Source: JBAZLV01 sp964586075 (lineage in GTDB: Bacteria > Nitrospirota > UBA9217). Taken from it: a DNA stretch of 9,418 nt. Positions 1 to 6,960 of the stretch are shown here, one piece after another (the stretch's first letter is position 1; each line of letters begins with the position of its first letter). The notes below the pieces were generated by a model. That model searched no databases, was not told where the DNA came from, and saw only the letters and a program-made list of their open reading frames with translations. Position numbers and translations under genes: made by a program. Location: assembly GCA_964586075.1 (NCBI GenBank), contig CAZPGZ010000053.1, forward strand, positions 1 to 9,418. Reading direction: 5' to 3'.

Positions 1-35
1 GGGTCGTTGTGGCCACTCATATCGTTCCTTGCCAT
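1..35 (-). CDS. 5' end of a divergent gene, product unknown
   Basis: Only the first 11 codons and two bases of a minus-strand gene are inside the window, reading MARNDMSGHND from an ATG whose first base is position 35. An AAGGAG Shine-Dalgarno (positions 45-50 on the opposite strand) lies 9 nt upstream of it. A second in-frame ATG at position 20 has its own AAGGA 5 nt upstream, so either may be the true start. A different frame, starting at an ATG at position 42, is also open to the edge but sits only 2 nt from the Shine-Dalgarno. A promoter-like pair at 78-106 faces the same way and supports a real gene. The visible residues are too few to assign a family; the MSGH start resembles YebC proteins, but the next residues do not fit. 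Confidence 0.45.
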   Translation of the reverse strand, partial: MARNDMSGHND

Positions 36-77
36 TGCACATTACTCCTTTCCCTGTCATGCATCATTGTTGTTTCA

Positions 78-106
78 ATTATACGTCATATTTGCGCTTT
101 TCTCAC
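78..106 (-). promoter_or_regulatory. candidate sigma-70 promoter for the divergent left-edge gene
   Basis: Read on the minus strand, a perfect TATAAT (-10, positions 83-78) is preceded by a 17-nt spacer and GTGAGA (-35, positions 106-101), which matches TTGACA at four of six positions. Transcription would begin near position 71 and reach the AAGGAG and ATG at 50-33, giving a leader of about 36 nt. The match is by eye; spacing and orientation are both right for the left-edge gene. Confidence 0.45.
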
Positions 107-292
107 GGTGCGGTCTTGCTTTCCCCAAAAGCCACCTGCTGATTCATGTCCAGGAATAAGATCCGCTTCGTATATCCGAGCATGAGGAACCAGCCAACTA
201 TCGTTTTCTTGCTCAGACTTACGTAATGAAAAAAAATTCAGCGCCAACACAAAACAATGTTTTAAAAATGCAAAACATCCACTCCTTTGCAC
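86..292 (-). CDS. uncertain small ORF, hypothetical 68 aa
   Basis: This minus-strand reading frame begins at a GTG and encodes 68 residues. I do not recognise it. The N-terminal third is hydrophobic (FAFLKHCFVLALNFFSL) and could pass for a membrane segment. The rest is polar and has a protein-like composition, including LIPGHESAGGFWGKQ. The start has no Shine-Dalgarno upstream; an AAAGGAG lies just inside the frame instead. The 3' end overlaps the promoter-like site at 78-106. It may be a small gene, the remnant of a longer gene, or a chance frame in AT-rich DNA. Confidence 0.18.
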   Translation of the reverse strand: MQRSGCFAFLKHCFVLALNFFSLRKSEQENDSWLVPHARIYEADLIPGHESAGGFWGKQDRTVRKAQI

Positions 293-348
293 GCCTTCGC
301 TTAGCCTAATGCATTAATCAGTACCATCTAATCTTGTTTTTGTAATAT

Positions 349-549
349 CTAACAATACATACACCATCTCTCCTCATAGCTGATTGCAAAAAACGCGGCA
401 TTTGTCCAATCGCCTTCAGCTCCCGATGCAGCAGCTTCATTAAGAATTTGACACACTTTATTATTACAGCTGAAAATATGTTCTAAAACTTTAGCTTTAC
501 TAAATTTATTTCTTGGCGATATACATGTATACACGATCGATGAACTCAT
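349..549 (-). CDS. uncertain small ORF, hypothetical 66 aa
   Basis: A minus-strand frame of 66 residues starts with ATG (MSSSIVYTC) and ends WCMYC. It contains five cysteines scattered along its length and no family motif that I recognise. Codon choice looks like ordinary coding DNA, but no clear Shine-Dalgarno precedes the ATG and no promoter was seen upstream, where the sequence runs toward the chemoreceptor start. Together with the frame at 86-292 it lies in the most AT-rich part of the left region. It may be a small accessory gene, a decayed gene or chance. Confidence 0.22.
   Translation of the reverse strand: MSSSIVYTCISPRNKFSKAKVLEHIFSCNNKVCQILNEAAASGAEGDWTNAAFFAISYEERWCMYC
520..531. 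repeat. 12-bp perfect palindrome TATACATGTATA
   Basis: The 12-bp sequence reads the same on both strands and lies about 90 bp before the chemoreceptor start. Its core TACATGTA occurs again at 5513-5520 between kinases A and B. A palindrome of this size in a control region could be a dimeric regulator's operator, but AT-rich palindromes also arise by chance. Confidence 0.3.
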
Positions 550-621
550 CTAACTAGCTGAACCAGATGGGAAACCCGCGACCTTTACCATGTTTAGTGC
601 CGAAAGACAAGGGAGATAGGT

Positions 622-2262
622 ATGAAAATGAGATGGTTCTACAATATGAAGATCGGCTTGAAATTATTATCCAGCTTTGTACTGGTTTCCCTCATTGCAG
701 GGCTAATCGGGTTGATTGGCATCGGAAACATTCAGAAGATTGCCGCCAAAGACGCCATTATGTATGAAAATGCGCTGCTCCCGATCGCAGATATAGGTAG
801 GATTTCAACTGCGTTCCAGAGAGTCCGGGTGAATCTGGCAAAATTCCTCTTATCTTCTGACAGAGAAAATAAGATTAAGTACGGGGAACAAATAAAGTCC
901 CTTGGAAATGACATCACCAAGCTCAGCGGGAATCTTGAGAAGAACATCGCAACTGCCGAGGGAAAACAACTTTTCAAAGGATTACAGGAAAGACGCGATA
1001 CGTTAAGGCCGGTCATTGATCGCATTATTAGCCTGTCAACAGCTGGAAAAGACTACGAAGCCAGGGCCTTATATGAGGGTGAGGCAACCAGAGCGGCACT
1101 GGATGAACAAGCGGCGATCGACAAGTTGATCGATTACCATAGCAAGTCGGCAAAAAACCTGGCGGAGCAAAATGCCGACAAGGCGCACGCTGCAGTGCTA
1201 TTCACCCTGTTCTTTTCATCCCTTGGGGTAATTCTGGCCACAATGCTGGGAGTCTTCATAGCCAAAACAATAACAGTGCCCTTGAAAAAGGGGGTGGAGT
1301 TTGCCGAAGCCGTTGCCAGAGGCGACTTGACACATCGTTTGGATGAAGACCGCGAGGATGAATTCGGACATCTTGCAAACGCCTTGAATGAAATGTCCGA
1401 TGAACTGCGTGAGGTACTTAGCAAAATGACAGAAGCATCAGACACCATATCCTCTGCAGCAAACCAGCTTTCTGCGAGTGCGGAACAAGTGGCTACCGGT
1501 ACCGAAGAGATAGCTGCCCAGGCAGGGGCCATAGCCGTAGCAAGTGAAGAGATGGCAGCAACATCTGCAGACATAGCCAGGAATTGCTGCATGGCGGCGG
1601 AAAACGCAGAACAGTCCAAAAACACAGCCGTTGCAGGAGAAAAGGTCGTTGATGAGACAATAACGGTAATGGCTCGAATTGCCGACAGGGTCAAGGAATC
1701 GTCATCAACCGTTGAAAACCTGGGCATCAAGTCCGAACAGATCGGTGAGATAATCGGCACAATAGAAGACATAGCCGACCAAACAAACCTTTTGGCTTTG
1801 AATGCAGCAATTGAAGCTGCACGAGCCGGTGAACAGGGTCGGGGTTTCGCCGTGGTGGCTGATGAGGTCAAGGCACTGGCTGAAAGAACCACACGAGCGA
1901 CGCATGAGATCAGCACAATGATAAAAATGATTCAGGCAGAGACGAAGAATGCGGTTGATTCCATGGTAGAAGGTGTCAATGAAGTGGAATGCGGGGCACG
2001 CGAGGCGACAAAATCGGGTGTTGCCCTGAAAAATATTCTTGATCAGATCAATGACCTGGTTATGGACGTGAACCAGATGGCAACTGCCGCCGAACAGCAG
2101 ACAGCCACAACCTCGGAGATAACCGGCAACATACAACAGATTTCCGAGGTGATACAGGACACTGCGAGGGGTACGGAAGAATCAGCCTCCTCTGCAAACC
2201 AACTGGCGCAGATGGCAGATGAGTTGCAGAAATTGGCAGGTCATTTTCGCATTGATGCCTGA
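622..2262 (+). CDS. methyl-accepting chemotaxis protein (transmembrane chemoreceptor)
   Basis: Chemoreceptor of 546 aa that would control the kinase CheA through CheW. The start ATG is well placed, 6 nt after GGGAG. Visible parts in order: transmembrane helix 1 (about 15-35); a periplasmic helical sensor of about 155 residues (36-191), the size of the four-helix-bundle MCP family; transmembrane helix 2 (192-213); a HAMP domain (about 214-267, with Pro220 and the DEFGHLANALNEM segment); and the cytoplasmic hairpin, with its conserved tip ADQTNLLALNAAIEAARAGE starting at residue 385. Methylation-type pairs are seen in GTEEIAA, ASEEMAAT, AEQQTATT and GTEESASS. The distance from HAMP to tip, about 17 heptads, would fit the 34H class, but this is an estimate. 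The protein ends HFRIDA, with no CheR-binding pentapeptide. The ligand is unknown. No other che gene is in the window, so it signals to a pathway encoded elsewhere. A Cys-Cys pair (ARNCCMA) in the N-terminal signalling helix is slightly odd. Confidence 0.95.
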   Translation: MKMRWFYNMKIGLKLLSSFVLVSLIAGLIGLIGIGNIQKIAAKDAIMYENALLPIADIGRISTAFQRVRVNLAKFLLSSDRENKIKYGEQIKSLGNDITKLSGNLEKNIATAEGKQLFKGLQERRDTLRPVIDRIISLSTAGKDYEARALYEGEATRAALDEQAAIDKLIDYHSKSAKNLAEQNADKAHAAVLFTLFFSSLGVILATMLGVFIAKTITVPLKKGVEFAEAVARGDLTHRLDEDREDEFGHLANALNEMSDELREVLSKMTEASDTISSAANQLSASAEQVATGTEEIAAQAGAIAVASEEMAATSADIARNCCMAAENAEQSKNTAVAGEKVVDETITVMARIADRVKESSSTVENLGIKSEQIGEIIGTIEDIADQTNLLALNAAIEAARAGEQGRGFAVVADEVKALAERTTRATHEISTMIKMIQAETKNAVDSMVEGVNEVECGAREATKSGVALKNILDQINDLVMDVNQMATAAEQQTATTSEITGNIQQISEVIQDTARGTEESASSANQLAQMADELQKLAGHFRIDA

Positions 2263-2481
2263 AAGGAACCTATAGAATGGTACCAGTCATTAGCAAGCAA
2301 TCCGGCTTCGTCTGATAAGTGAGGAAATTGGAATCTCAGCAAATCTTTCAAATAGGTGTAACCGTGATTTGTAACTATCCTGCCGAGCACTTGAACCAAG
2401 GTTGAAAGATTACAGGTCCTTGAAGAAGGTGAGTATTACCGCACTGCTGACAATGGTTTTTGGGCAGTGTTGGAGACAAAG

Positions 2482-5400
2482 ATGCACATTAAATTGAATT
2501 TGGCGACCAAGGTAACGATCGCCTACCTCACAGCTTCTGCCAGTCTGATATTTAGCACGGACAGACTATTGAAAGTATTAAGAATCACCCCTGATCAGCT
2601 TTCCACGATTGATGCTCTCAAAAGTGTTTTATTCTTCCTCTCTACTTCTGTATTCCTCTTTCTGCTGATCCACGCCCTTTCCAGAAAGCAGTGCAATCGC
2701 TGTCATTCCATACTGGAAACGTTGAACGATGCAATCCTCATTTATAATACCGCAAACGGGCAAATCCTCGATGTTAACCGGAAAGCCTGTGAGTTGTTCG
2801 GTTTGAAACGAGGCGAGTATTTCGACCCGGTCCTCAATGCGGGGTCCGGAGAAGGAACTCAGGATATCCATGTTGCTGCACAAGCATGGTTCAAGAGGTT
2901 CATGGCAAATGCACCTGCCAGGTTCGAATGGAAGACCGTGCGCAGCAACGACACTGAGTTGTGGGTGGAAATCACTCTGCAGAAGGTTGTGATTAACGGA
3001 ACAGAAAGAAAGATGGCAGTAGCACGGGACATAACTGACCGCAAGCGGGCGGAGTGTTCACTGTATGAGTCAAATCGAACTCTAAGGATGTTGCTAAAGT
3101 GCAACGAAGTCCTGATACGCGCGACACACGAAACTGAACTGCTTCGCGATATCTGCAATATTGTGGTGGAGCTTGGTGGATACCGATGCGCATGGGTGGG
3201 TCTGAAAGAGAATGATTCCACAGAGTGCATCCGCCCCAAGGCACAGTCAGGGTTTCATCCGAAAGGCCAAGTGATGGCTGAAATCCCCGAAACCGGAACC
3301 GACGGGGAACTGGGACCGACGGGAACGGCAGTTCGCACCGGCACACCCTGTGTTGTCCGTGATGTGCGGACGGATTCACGCTATTTCCCTTGGCATGACT
3401 TTGCCCAAGCTGCAGGGTACCTGTCGATGATGTCGGTTCCGCTGGTTTCTTCGGGCAGGGTCTTGGGGGCTCTCACGGTCTGTGCGGAAAAGGCGGATGC
3501 ATTCGACGAAGAGGAAATCAAACTCATGGGTCAACTTGCGGGAGATCTCGCTTACGGCATGATGTCCTTGCGGGCCGTGGAAGAGCAGAAACGCATCGCG
3601 GGGGAACTGGCCGCCAGCGAAAGGAACCTGGCTGAAGCCCAGTCCATAGCCATGCTGGGAAGTTGGGAATACGACATGGAAAAGGACGAGGAACACCGGT
3701 CTCACGAATTTTTCCGGATACTCGGCGTTCCTCCTACCAAGGGCGGCCGCGCCGAAGACTCCCTCTTTGATTACATACACCCCGACGACAAAGATTTCGT
3801 CAGGGGAAAAATCGTCGAGACACTGGAAAAGGGAAAGCCGTACGATGTGGAATACCGTATTATCAGGCCCGATGGTGCTGAGAGGGTAATTCATGCGCGG
3901 GGTAAGACGCTGGAAAACGCATCCGGAAAGAACGCCCGTTTTCTCGGGACGGCATTGGATATCACCGAACGAAAACAAATAGAGGACGCTCTTCGCAACA
4001 GCGAAGTACGGTTTCGAGCACTTGTTGAGGCCACAACCGACTGGATATGGGAGATTGATGCAAATTACCGCTATGTTTATTCAAGCCCAAAGGGTCGGGA
4101 CTTGTTCGGGCTCGACCGGGGGAAAATCATCGGCAGGACGCTGTTCGATTTGTTGCGACAGGGAGGGGCGATCTCACCTGACAAGAATCTCGTGGAAATC
4201 GTCACTGAAAGAAATCCGTTTTTCGGACTCGAGATGGAAGCTTGGAACGATAGCGGCGCTGTCATAATAGAAACGAGCGGTGTTCCCATTTATGCCAAGA
4301 ATGGTGTCTTTTGCGGTTATCGCGGCATCAGCCGGGATGTCACCGAACGGAAAAAGCTCGAGAGAAAATATCTGCAAGCGCAAAAGATGGAGGTAGTCGG
4401 CCGACTCGCAGGTGGCATAGCTCACGATTTCAATAATATCCTTACAGCGATCCTGGGATTTGAGCACCTGCTGCGGGAAAGGCTCAGTGACGAAAAGTCG
4501 CTTCATTTCGCCAGGCAGATTTCTCTGCTTGCTGAGAAGGCTTCATACCTGACGCGTGATCTTCTGGCATTCAGCCGAAAGCAGCCCATGAATCCGAAAC
4601 CTATTGACCTGAATGAAAACATCCGAAGGCTGGAAAAATTTTTGGAACGTCTCATCGGTGAAGACGTTGAGCTCCGTTCAACCCTGCAGGGAGGGAAATT
4701 ACCGGTGCTGGCCGTATCGGGGCATCTGGAGCAGGTTTTCATGAACCTGGCGACCAACGCCCGGGATGCGATGCCCGATGGCGGAATGCTGACCATCAAG
4801 ACGGAAAGCACGGAAATCGACGGTGATTTCATAAGGATGAATGGATACGGAACCCCGGGAAGGTACGCCCTGGTTTCTGTTTCGGACACCGGCTGCGGGA
4901 TGGACGAAGAGACGCGCCATCAGATCTTTGATCCGTTTTTCACTACTAAAGAAGTGGGCAAGGGGACCGGCCTCGGCCTGTCGACTGCCTATGGCATTGT
5001 CCGCCAACACAGCGGTTTCATCAGCGTATACAGTGAACCGGGTGAAGGTTCAACATTCCGCATATATCTCCCCATAGTGGATGAAGACGTAGCAAGAGAA
5101 CAGGAGTCAGGGGAAATGCTTCTGCCTCCTCCCGGGAAGGAAACGGTGCTCCTCGTAGAAGACGAGCCGGGGGTTAGCGAAATGACGCGCGCGCTGCTCG
5201 AGAAACATGGTTACCGCGTTCATACTGCAAGAGACGGTGATGAGGCCTTGGAACGGTACATAGCGAATGAGGAGGAGGTTGATCTCCTGATACTGGACGT
5301 CATCATGCCGAAAAAAAACGGAAAGGAGATATACGAAATCATAAGAAGAAGCAGGGAAGACATAAAAACCATTTTTATCAGTGGGTACACCGCCGACATC

Positions 5401-5508
5401 GTAGAGCAGAAAGGGATACCTGAAACCTGCCACCTGGTTTCAAAACCCTACTCCCCCCATTCGTTTCTCTGGAAAGTGAGGACTGTGCTCGATGGAGCAG
5501 CTTGTTAA
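2482..5508 (+). CDS. kinase A: membrane PAS-GAF-PAS-PAS hybrid sensor histidine kinase
   Basis: Hybrid two-component kinase of 1008 aa. I chose ATG 2482 because GGAG (2472-2475) is 6 nt upstream; an in-frame GTG at 2467 would add five residues but has no good ribosome site. Order of parts: two membrane helices (about 11-30, containing the STDRLL anchor motif, and 48-66) joined by a short loop, so both ends should be cytoplasmic; PAS (about 75-192, ending DITDRKRAE); GAF (about 201-365); PAS (379-503, ending DITERKQIE); PAS (505-629, ending DVTERKKLE); a HisKA helix with phospho-accepting His648 in GGIAHDFNN; HATPase with N-box Asn759, G1 box DTGCGMD (Asp802) and GKGTGLGLS; and a C-terminal receiver from about 887 with VEDE, phospho-Asp939 (LILDVIMP), Ser in FISGY and Lys in SKPY. 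All catalytic residues are present. A CXXCH motif (71-75) follows helix 2. Kinase B lies 52 bp downstream and is a close relative. The signal and output partner are unknown; a receiver at the C-terminus implies an Hpt or relay partner elsewhere. Confidence 0.95.
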   Translation: MHIKLNLATKVTIAYLTASASLIFSTDRLLKVLRITPDQLSTIDALKSVLFFLSTSVFLFLLIHALSRKQCNRCHSILETLNDAILIYNTANGQILDVNRKACELFGLKRGEYFDPVLNAGSGEGTQDIHVAAQAWFKRFMANAPARFEWKTVRSNDTELWVEITLQKVVINGTERKMAVARDITDRKRAECSLYESNRTLRMLLKCNEVLIRATHETELLRDICNIVVELGGYRCAWVGLKENDSTECIRPKAQSGFHPKGQVMAEIPETGTDGELGPTGTAVRTGTPCVVRDVRTDSRYFPWHDFAQAAGYLSMMSVPLVSSGRVLGALTVCAEKADAFDEEEIKLMGQLAGDLAYGMMSLRAVEEQKRIAGELAASERNLAEAQSIAMLGSWEYDMEKDEEHRSHEFFRILGVPPTKGGRAEDSLFDYIHPDDKDFVRGKIVETLEKGKPYDVEYRIIRPDGAERVIHARGKTLENASGKNARFLGTALDITERKQIEDALRNSEVRFRALVEATTDWIWEIDANYRYVYSSPKGRDLFGLDRGKIIGRTLFDLLRQGGAISPDKNLVEIVTERNPFFGLEMEAWNDSGAVIIETSGVPIYAKNGVFCGYRGISRDVTERKKLERKYLQAQKMEVVGRLAGGIAHDFNNILTAILGFEHLLRERLSDEKSLHFARQISLLAEKASYLTRDLLAFSRKQPMNPKPIDLNENIRRLEKFLERLIGEDVELRSTLQGGKLPVLAVSGHLEQVFMNLATNARDAMPDGGMLTIKTESTEIDGDFIRMNGYGTPGRYALVSVSDTGCGMDEETRHQIFDPFFTTKEVGKGTGLGLSTAYGIVRQHSGFISVYSEPGEGSTFRIYLPIVDEDVAREQESGEMLLPPPGKETVLLVEDEPGVSEMTRALLEKHGYRVHTARDGDEALERYIANEEEVDLLILDVIMPKKNGKEIYEIIRRSREDIKTIFISGYTADIVEQKGIPETCHLVSKPYSPHSFLWKVRTVLDGAAC

Positions 5509-5511
5509 TTT

Positions 5512-5521
5512 TTACATGTAA
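5512..5521. repeat. 10-bp palindrome TTACATGTAA between kinases A and B
   Basis: This perfect 10-bp palindrome begins 4 nt after the stop of kinase A and shares the 8-bp core TACATGTA with the palindrome at 520-531. It could be an operator or half of an mRNA structure. It is followed by the AAGGAG ribosome site of kinase B at 5547-5552. Chance is possible for either copy alone. Confidence 0.25.
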
Positions 5522-5560
5522 TGATGAAGGTGAATGCCTAAGTGTGAAGGAGAATCAGGC

Positions 5561-6844
5561 GTGACAGTTAACGAAAAAACAATTCAAACGCAAGCGGAAA
5601 TGGTCATAGAAAACATGCAGGTGCCATATTCTCGGGACATCGGTGAAAGAATGCCGGGCATATGGGCAGCTGTCTCGAAGCGAAAGAACCTGGAAACCAA
5701 ACAGATGCAAGAATGGAAGATGGAAGCACTAGGCAGGTTTGGAGGGGATATCGCCCGTGAATTCAATGATTTGCTAACCGTAATATACAGTTTCACCAAT
5801 ATTGTCGAGATAAAAACGGGGTCCGATTCTTCATTTGGACCCTACCTGAACCGTGTAACTCAGGCGACAGAAAGGGCGACTGCTCTTGCGAGGAGCCTCC
5901 AGACTTTCAGTGGAAAAGGTGAGATGTGTTTACGGGAACTGGACCTTGACAAGGCCATTGCCAGGGCGGGCGCCCTCATGACCCGAATGATGCGCGAGGA
6001 TATAAGCCTGACAATATTGCGTTCACAGTTTCCGCTATTTGTAATGGCAGACGAATCGCGGCTCATCCAGGTTCTTCTGAACCTTGCCGAAAATTCCAGG
6101 GACGCCATGCCCCGGGGAGGAAGCATCAATGTAATAGTATCTCCTTTCGTGATTGACCGGAATTACGTGGAAAGTCATGGATACGGAAAAACGGGGAATT
6201 ATGCCCTCATCACTTTCTGGGACAGCGGATGCGGAATGGACACAAAGACGCAGGAAAGGATTTTCGAGCCGTTCTTTACCACCAAGGAGACGGGCAAAGG
6301 TGCAGGGCTTGGTTTGGCAATCGTTTGCGGCATTGTCAAACAGATGAAGGGCTTTATCGAAGTATGTTCGTCGCCTGGAGCGGGGACGGTCATGAAGATA
6401 TACCTTCCCATGATCGAGGAGACACCCGTGCAGGGTGATGCGAATATCCAGGATGCCACCACCCAGGGGGGAAACGAAACGGTGCTCCTGGCAGAAGACG
6501 ATCCCATGGTTCGCGGATTGGTGGAAATGATTTTGATGGAAGCAGGTTACACGGTCATCTCCGTTAATGATGGTGCGGAAGCCATCGAGACATTCAGGGA
6601 AAGAGGAAGATCGACAGATCTTTTGGTCATCGACGCCGTAATGCCTAAGAAAAACGGCCTGAAAGTGTTACGGGAGACAATGGAGATGAAGCCGGATGTA
6701 TCCATAGTCATGATGAGCGACTATGCTCCAGAGGTTATGGCTATGAACGATTTCATCAGGCAAGGTGTCAGAATCATCCAGAAGCCGGTGTGTCCCCAGG
6801 AATTTCTTGCTGCTGTGCGCGAGGTGCTCGACAGGCGGGCATGA
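5561..6844 (+). CDS. kinase B: short hybrid histidine kinase lacking sensor and phospho-accepting His
   Basis: I place the start at GTG 5561, 8 nt after a strong AAGGAG (5547-5552), giving 427 aa. The in-frame ATG at 5534, nine codons earlier, has only AAGG 3 nt away. After about 37 residues without a known domain comes the dimerisation helix, where the H-box reads GGDIAREFND: Arg66 (CGT, 5756-5758) replaces the phospho-accepting His, and Asp replaces the Asn of HDFNN. The ATPase looks whole: N-box Asn178, G1 box DSGCGMD (Asp221), FEPFFTTKE and GKGAGLGLA. A receiver follows with AEDDP, phospho-Asp358 (VIDAVMPKKNG), Ser in MMSDY and Lys in QKPV. The kinase core aligns along its length with kinase A, so the two probably arose by duplication. 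There is no membrane segment, so it should be cytosolic. It cannot phosphorylate itself at the usual site. It may phosphorylate kinase A in a mixed dimer, accept phosphate on its receiver, or be decaying. The frame is intact. Confidence 0.9.
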   Translation: MTVNEKTIQTQAEMVIENMQVPYSRDIGERMPGIWAAVSKRKNLETKQMQEWKMEALGRFGGDIAREFNDLLTVIYSFTNIVEIKTGSDSSFGPYLNRVTQATERATALARSLQTFSGKGEMCLRELDLDKAIARAGALMTRMMREDISLTILRSQFPLFVMADESRLIQVLLNLAENSRDAMPRGGSINVIVSPFVIDRNYVESHGYGKTGNYALITFWDSGCGMDTKTQERIFEPFFTTKETGKGAGLGLAIVCGIVKQMKGFIEVCSSPGAGTVMKIYLPMIEETPVQGDANIQDATTQGGNETVLLAEDDPMVRGLVEMILMEAGYTVISVNDGAEAIETFRERGRSTDLLVIDAVMPKKNGLKVLRETMEMKPDVSIVMMSDYAPEVMAMNDFIRQGVRIIQKPVCPQEFLAAVREVLDRRA

Positions 6845-6930
6845 AAATATGGAAGAAATCATGTTTACCCGACCGTTTCCGAATTGGAAACTGCATTCGT
6901 GTCGATCCGGAGTTTCCGGATGGAAACTAA
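6841..6930 (+). CDS. candidate 29-codon ORF coupled to kinase B
   Basis: The ATG at 6841 overlaps the TGA of kinase B in an ATGA arrangement, which is typical of translational coupling. The frame gives 29 residues, starting MKIWKKSCLPDRFRIG and ending EFPDGN, then TAA. There is only a weak GGCGG before it. The frame spans both inverted repeats at 6875-6927, so the DNA may instead be noncoding and structural. No family is recognised. It could be a small protein, a leader peptide controlling kinase C, or chance. Confidence 0.22.
   Translation: MKIWKKSCLPDRFRIGNCIRVDPEFPDGN
6875..6927 (+). repeat. two tandem GTTTCC/GGAAAC inverted repeats upstream of kinase C
   Basis: Two copies of the same 6-bp inverted repeat lie in the gap between kinases B and C: GTTTCC-GAATT-GGAAAC at 6875-6891 and GTTTCC-GGAT-GGAAAC at 6912-6927, starting 37 bp apart. 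The second overlaps a rival 7-bp hairpin, ATCCGGA-GTT-TCCGGAT at 6905-6921, so the RNA could fold in two mutually exclusive ways. No T-run follows, so these are not ordinary terminators. They could be paired operators for a dimeric regulator or an mRNA processing or attenuation structure ahead of kinase C. Confidence 0.5.
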
Positions 6931-6960
6931 ATAACATTCAAGGAACGAAACATAAAAACA

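Larger units (their letters stand above)
293..621 (+). promoter_or_regulatory. AT-rich upstream region of the chemoreceptor gene
   Basis: On the + strand this stretch has no gene and should carry the promoter of the chemoreceptor. Two weak candidates are visible. A perfect TTGACA at 448-453 has only a poor -10 (TGAAAA) after 17 nt. GGCGATAT at 515-522 matches the sigma-28 -10 consensus GCCGATAA at six of eight positions, but lacks a TAAA box at the expected distance. A 12-bp palindrome at 520-531 overlaps the second candidate. Another palindrome, TAATGCATTA, is at 307-316. The ribosome binding site GGGAG at 611-615 is 6 nt before the ATG at 622. Which promoter is used cannot be decided from sequence. 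Confidence 0.25.

Noticed and set aside
550..621. Possible cyclic-di-GMP or other riboswitch in the chemoreceptor leader
   Set aside because: The stretch has GGGAAACCC and purine-rich parts, but the conserved GEMM core and helices are absent.
1134..1916. Long minus-strand frame of 260 codons inside the chemoreceptor gene
   Set aside because: It is antisense to the best conserved MCP helices, and its Ser/Ala-rich protein is the mirror of MCP codons. It has no ribosome site or recognisable domain.
2277..2315. 12-codon frame after the chemoreceptor with AAGGAA upstream
   Set aside because: It reads MVPVISKQSGFV and stops. It is too short, has no relation to a downstream regulatory structure, and such frames are common by chance.
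2263..2481. Search for a promoter or terminator between the chemoreceptor and kinase A
   Set aside because: The best pair, TTGGAA with AATAGG after 17 nt, is weak, and no GC-rich hairpin with a T-run was found. I cannot say whether kinase A shares the chemoreceptor transcript.
3376..3978. Minus-strand frame of 200 codons inside kinase A
   Set aside because: It lies entirely over the GAF and PAS coding sequence of kinase A, shows no family motif and has no upstream signals.
6875..6927. Mini CRISPR array, because of two GTTTCC...GGAAAC units
   Set aside because: There are only two units, the repeated part is 16-17 bp with differing centres, and no cas genes or further repeats are present.
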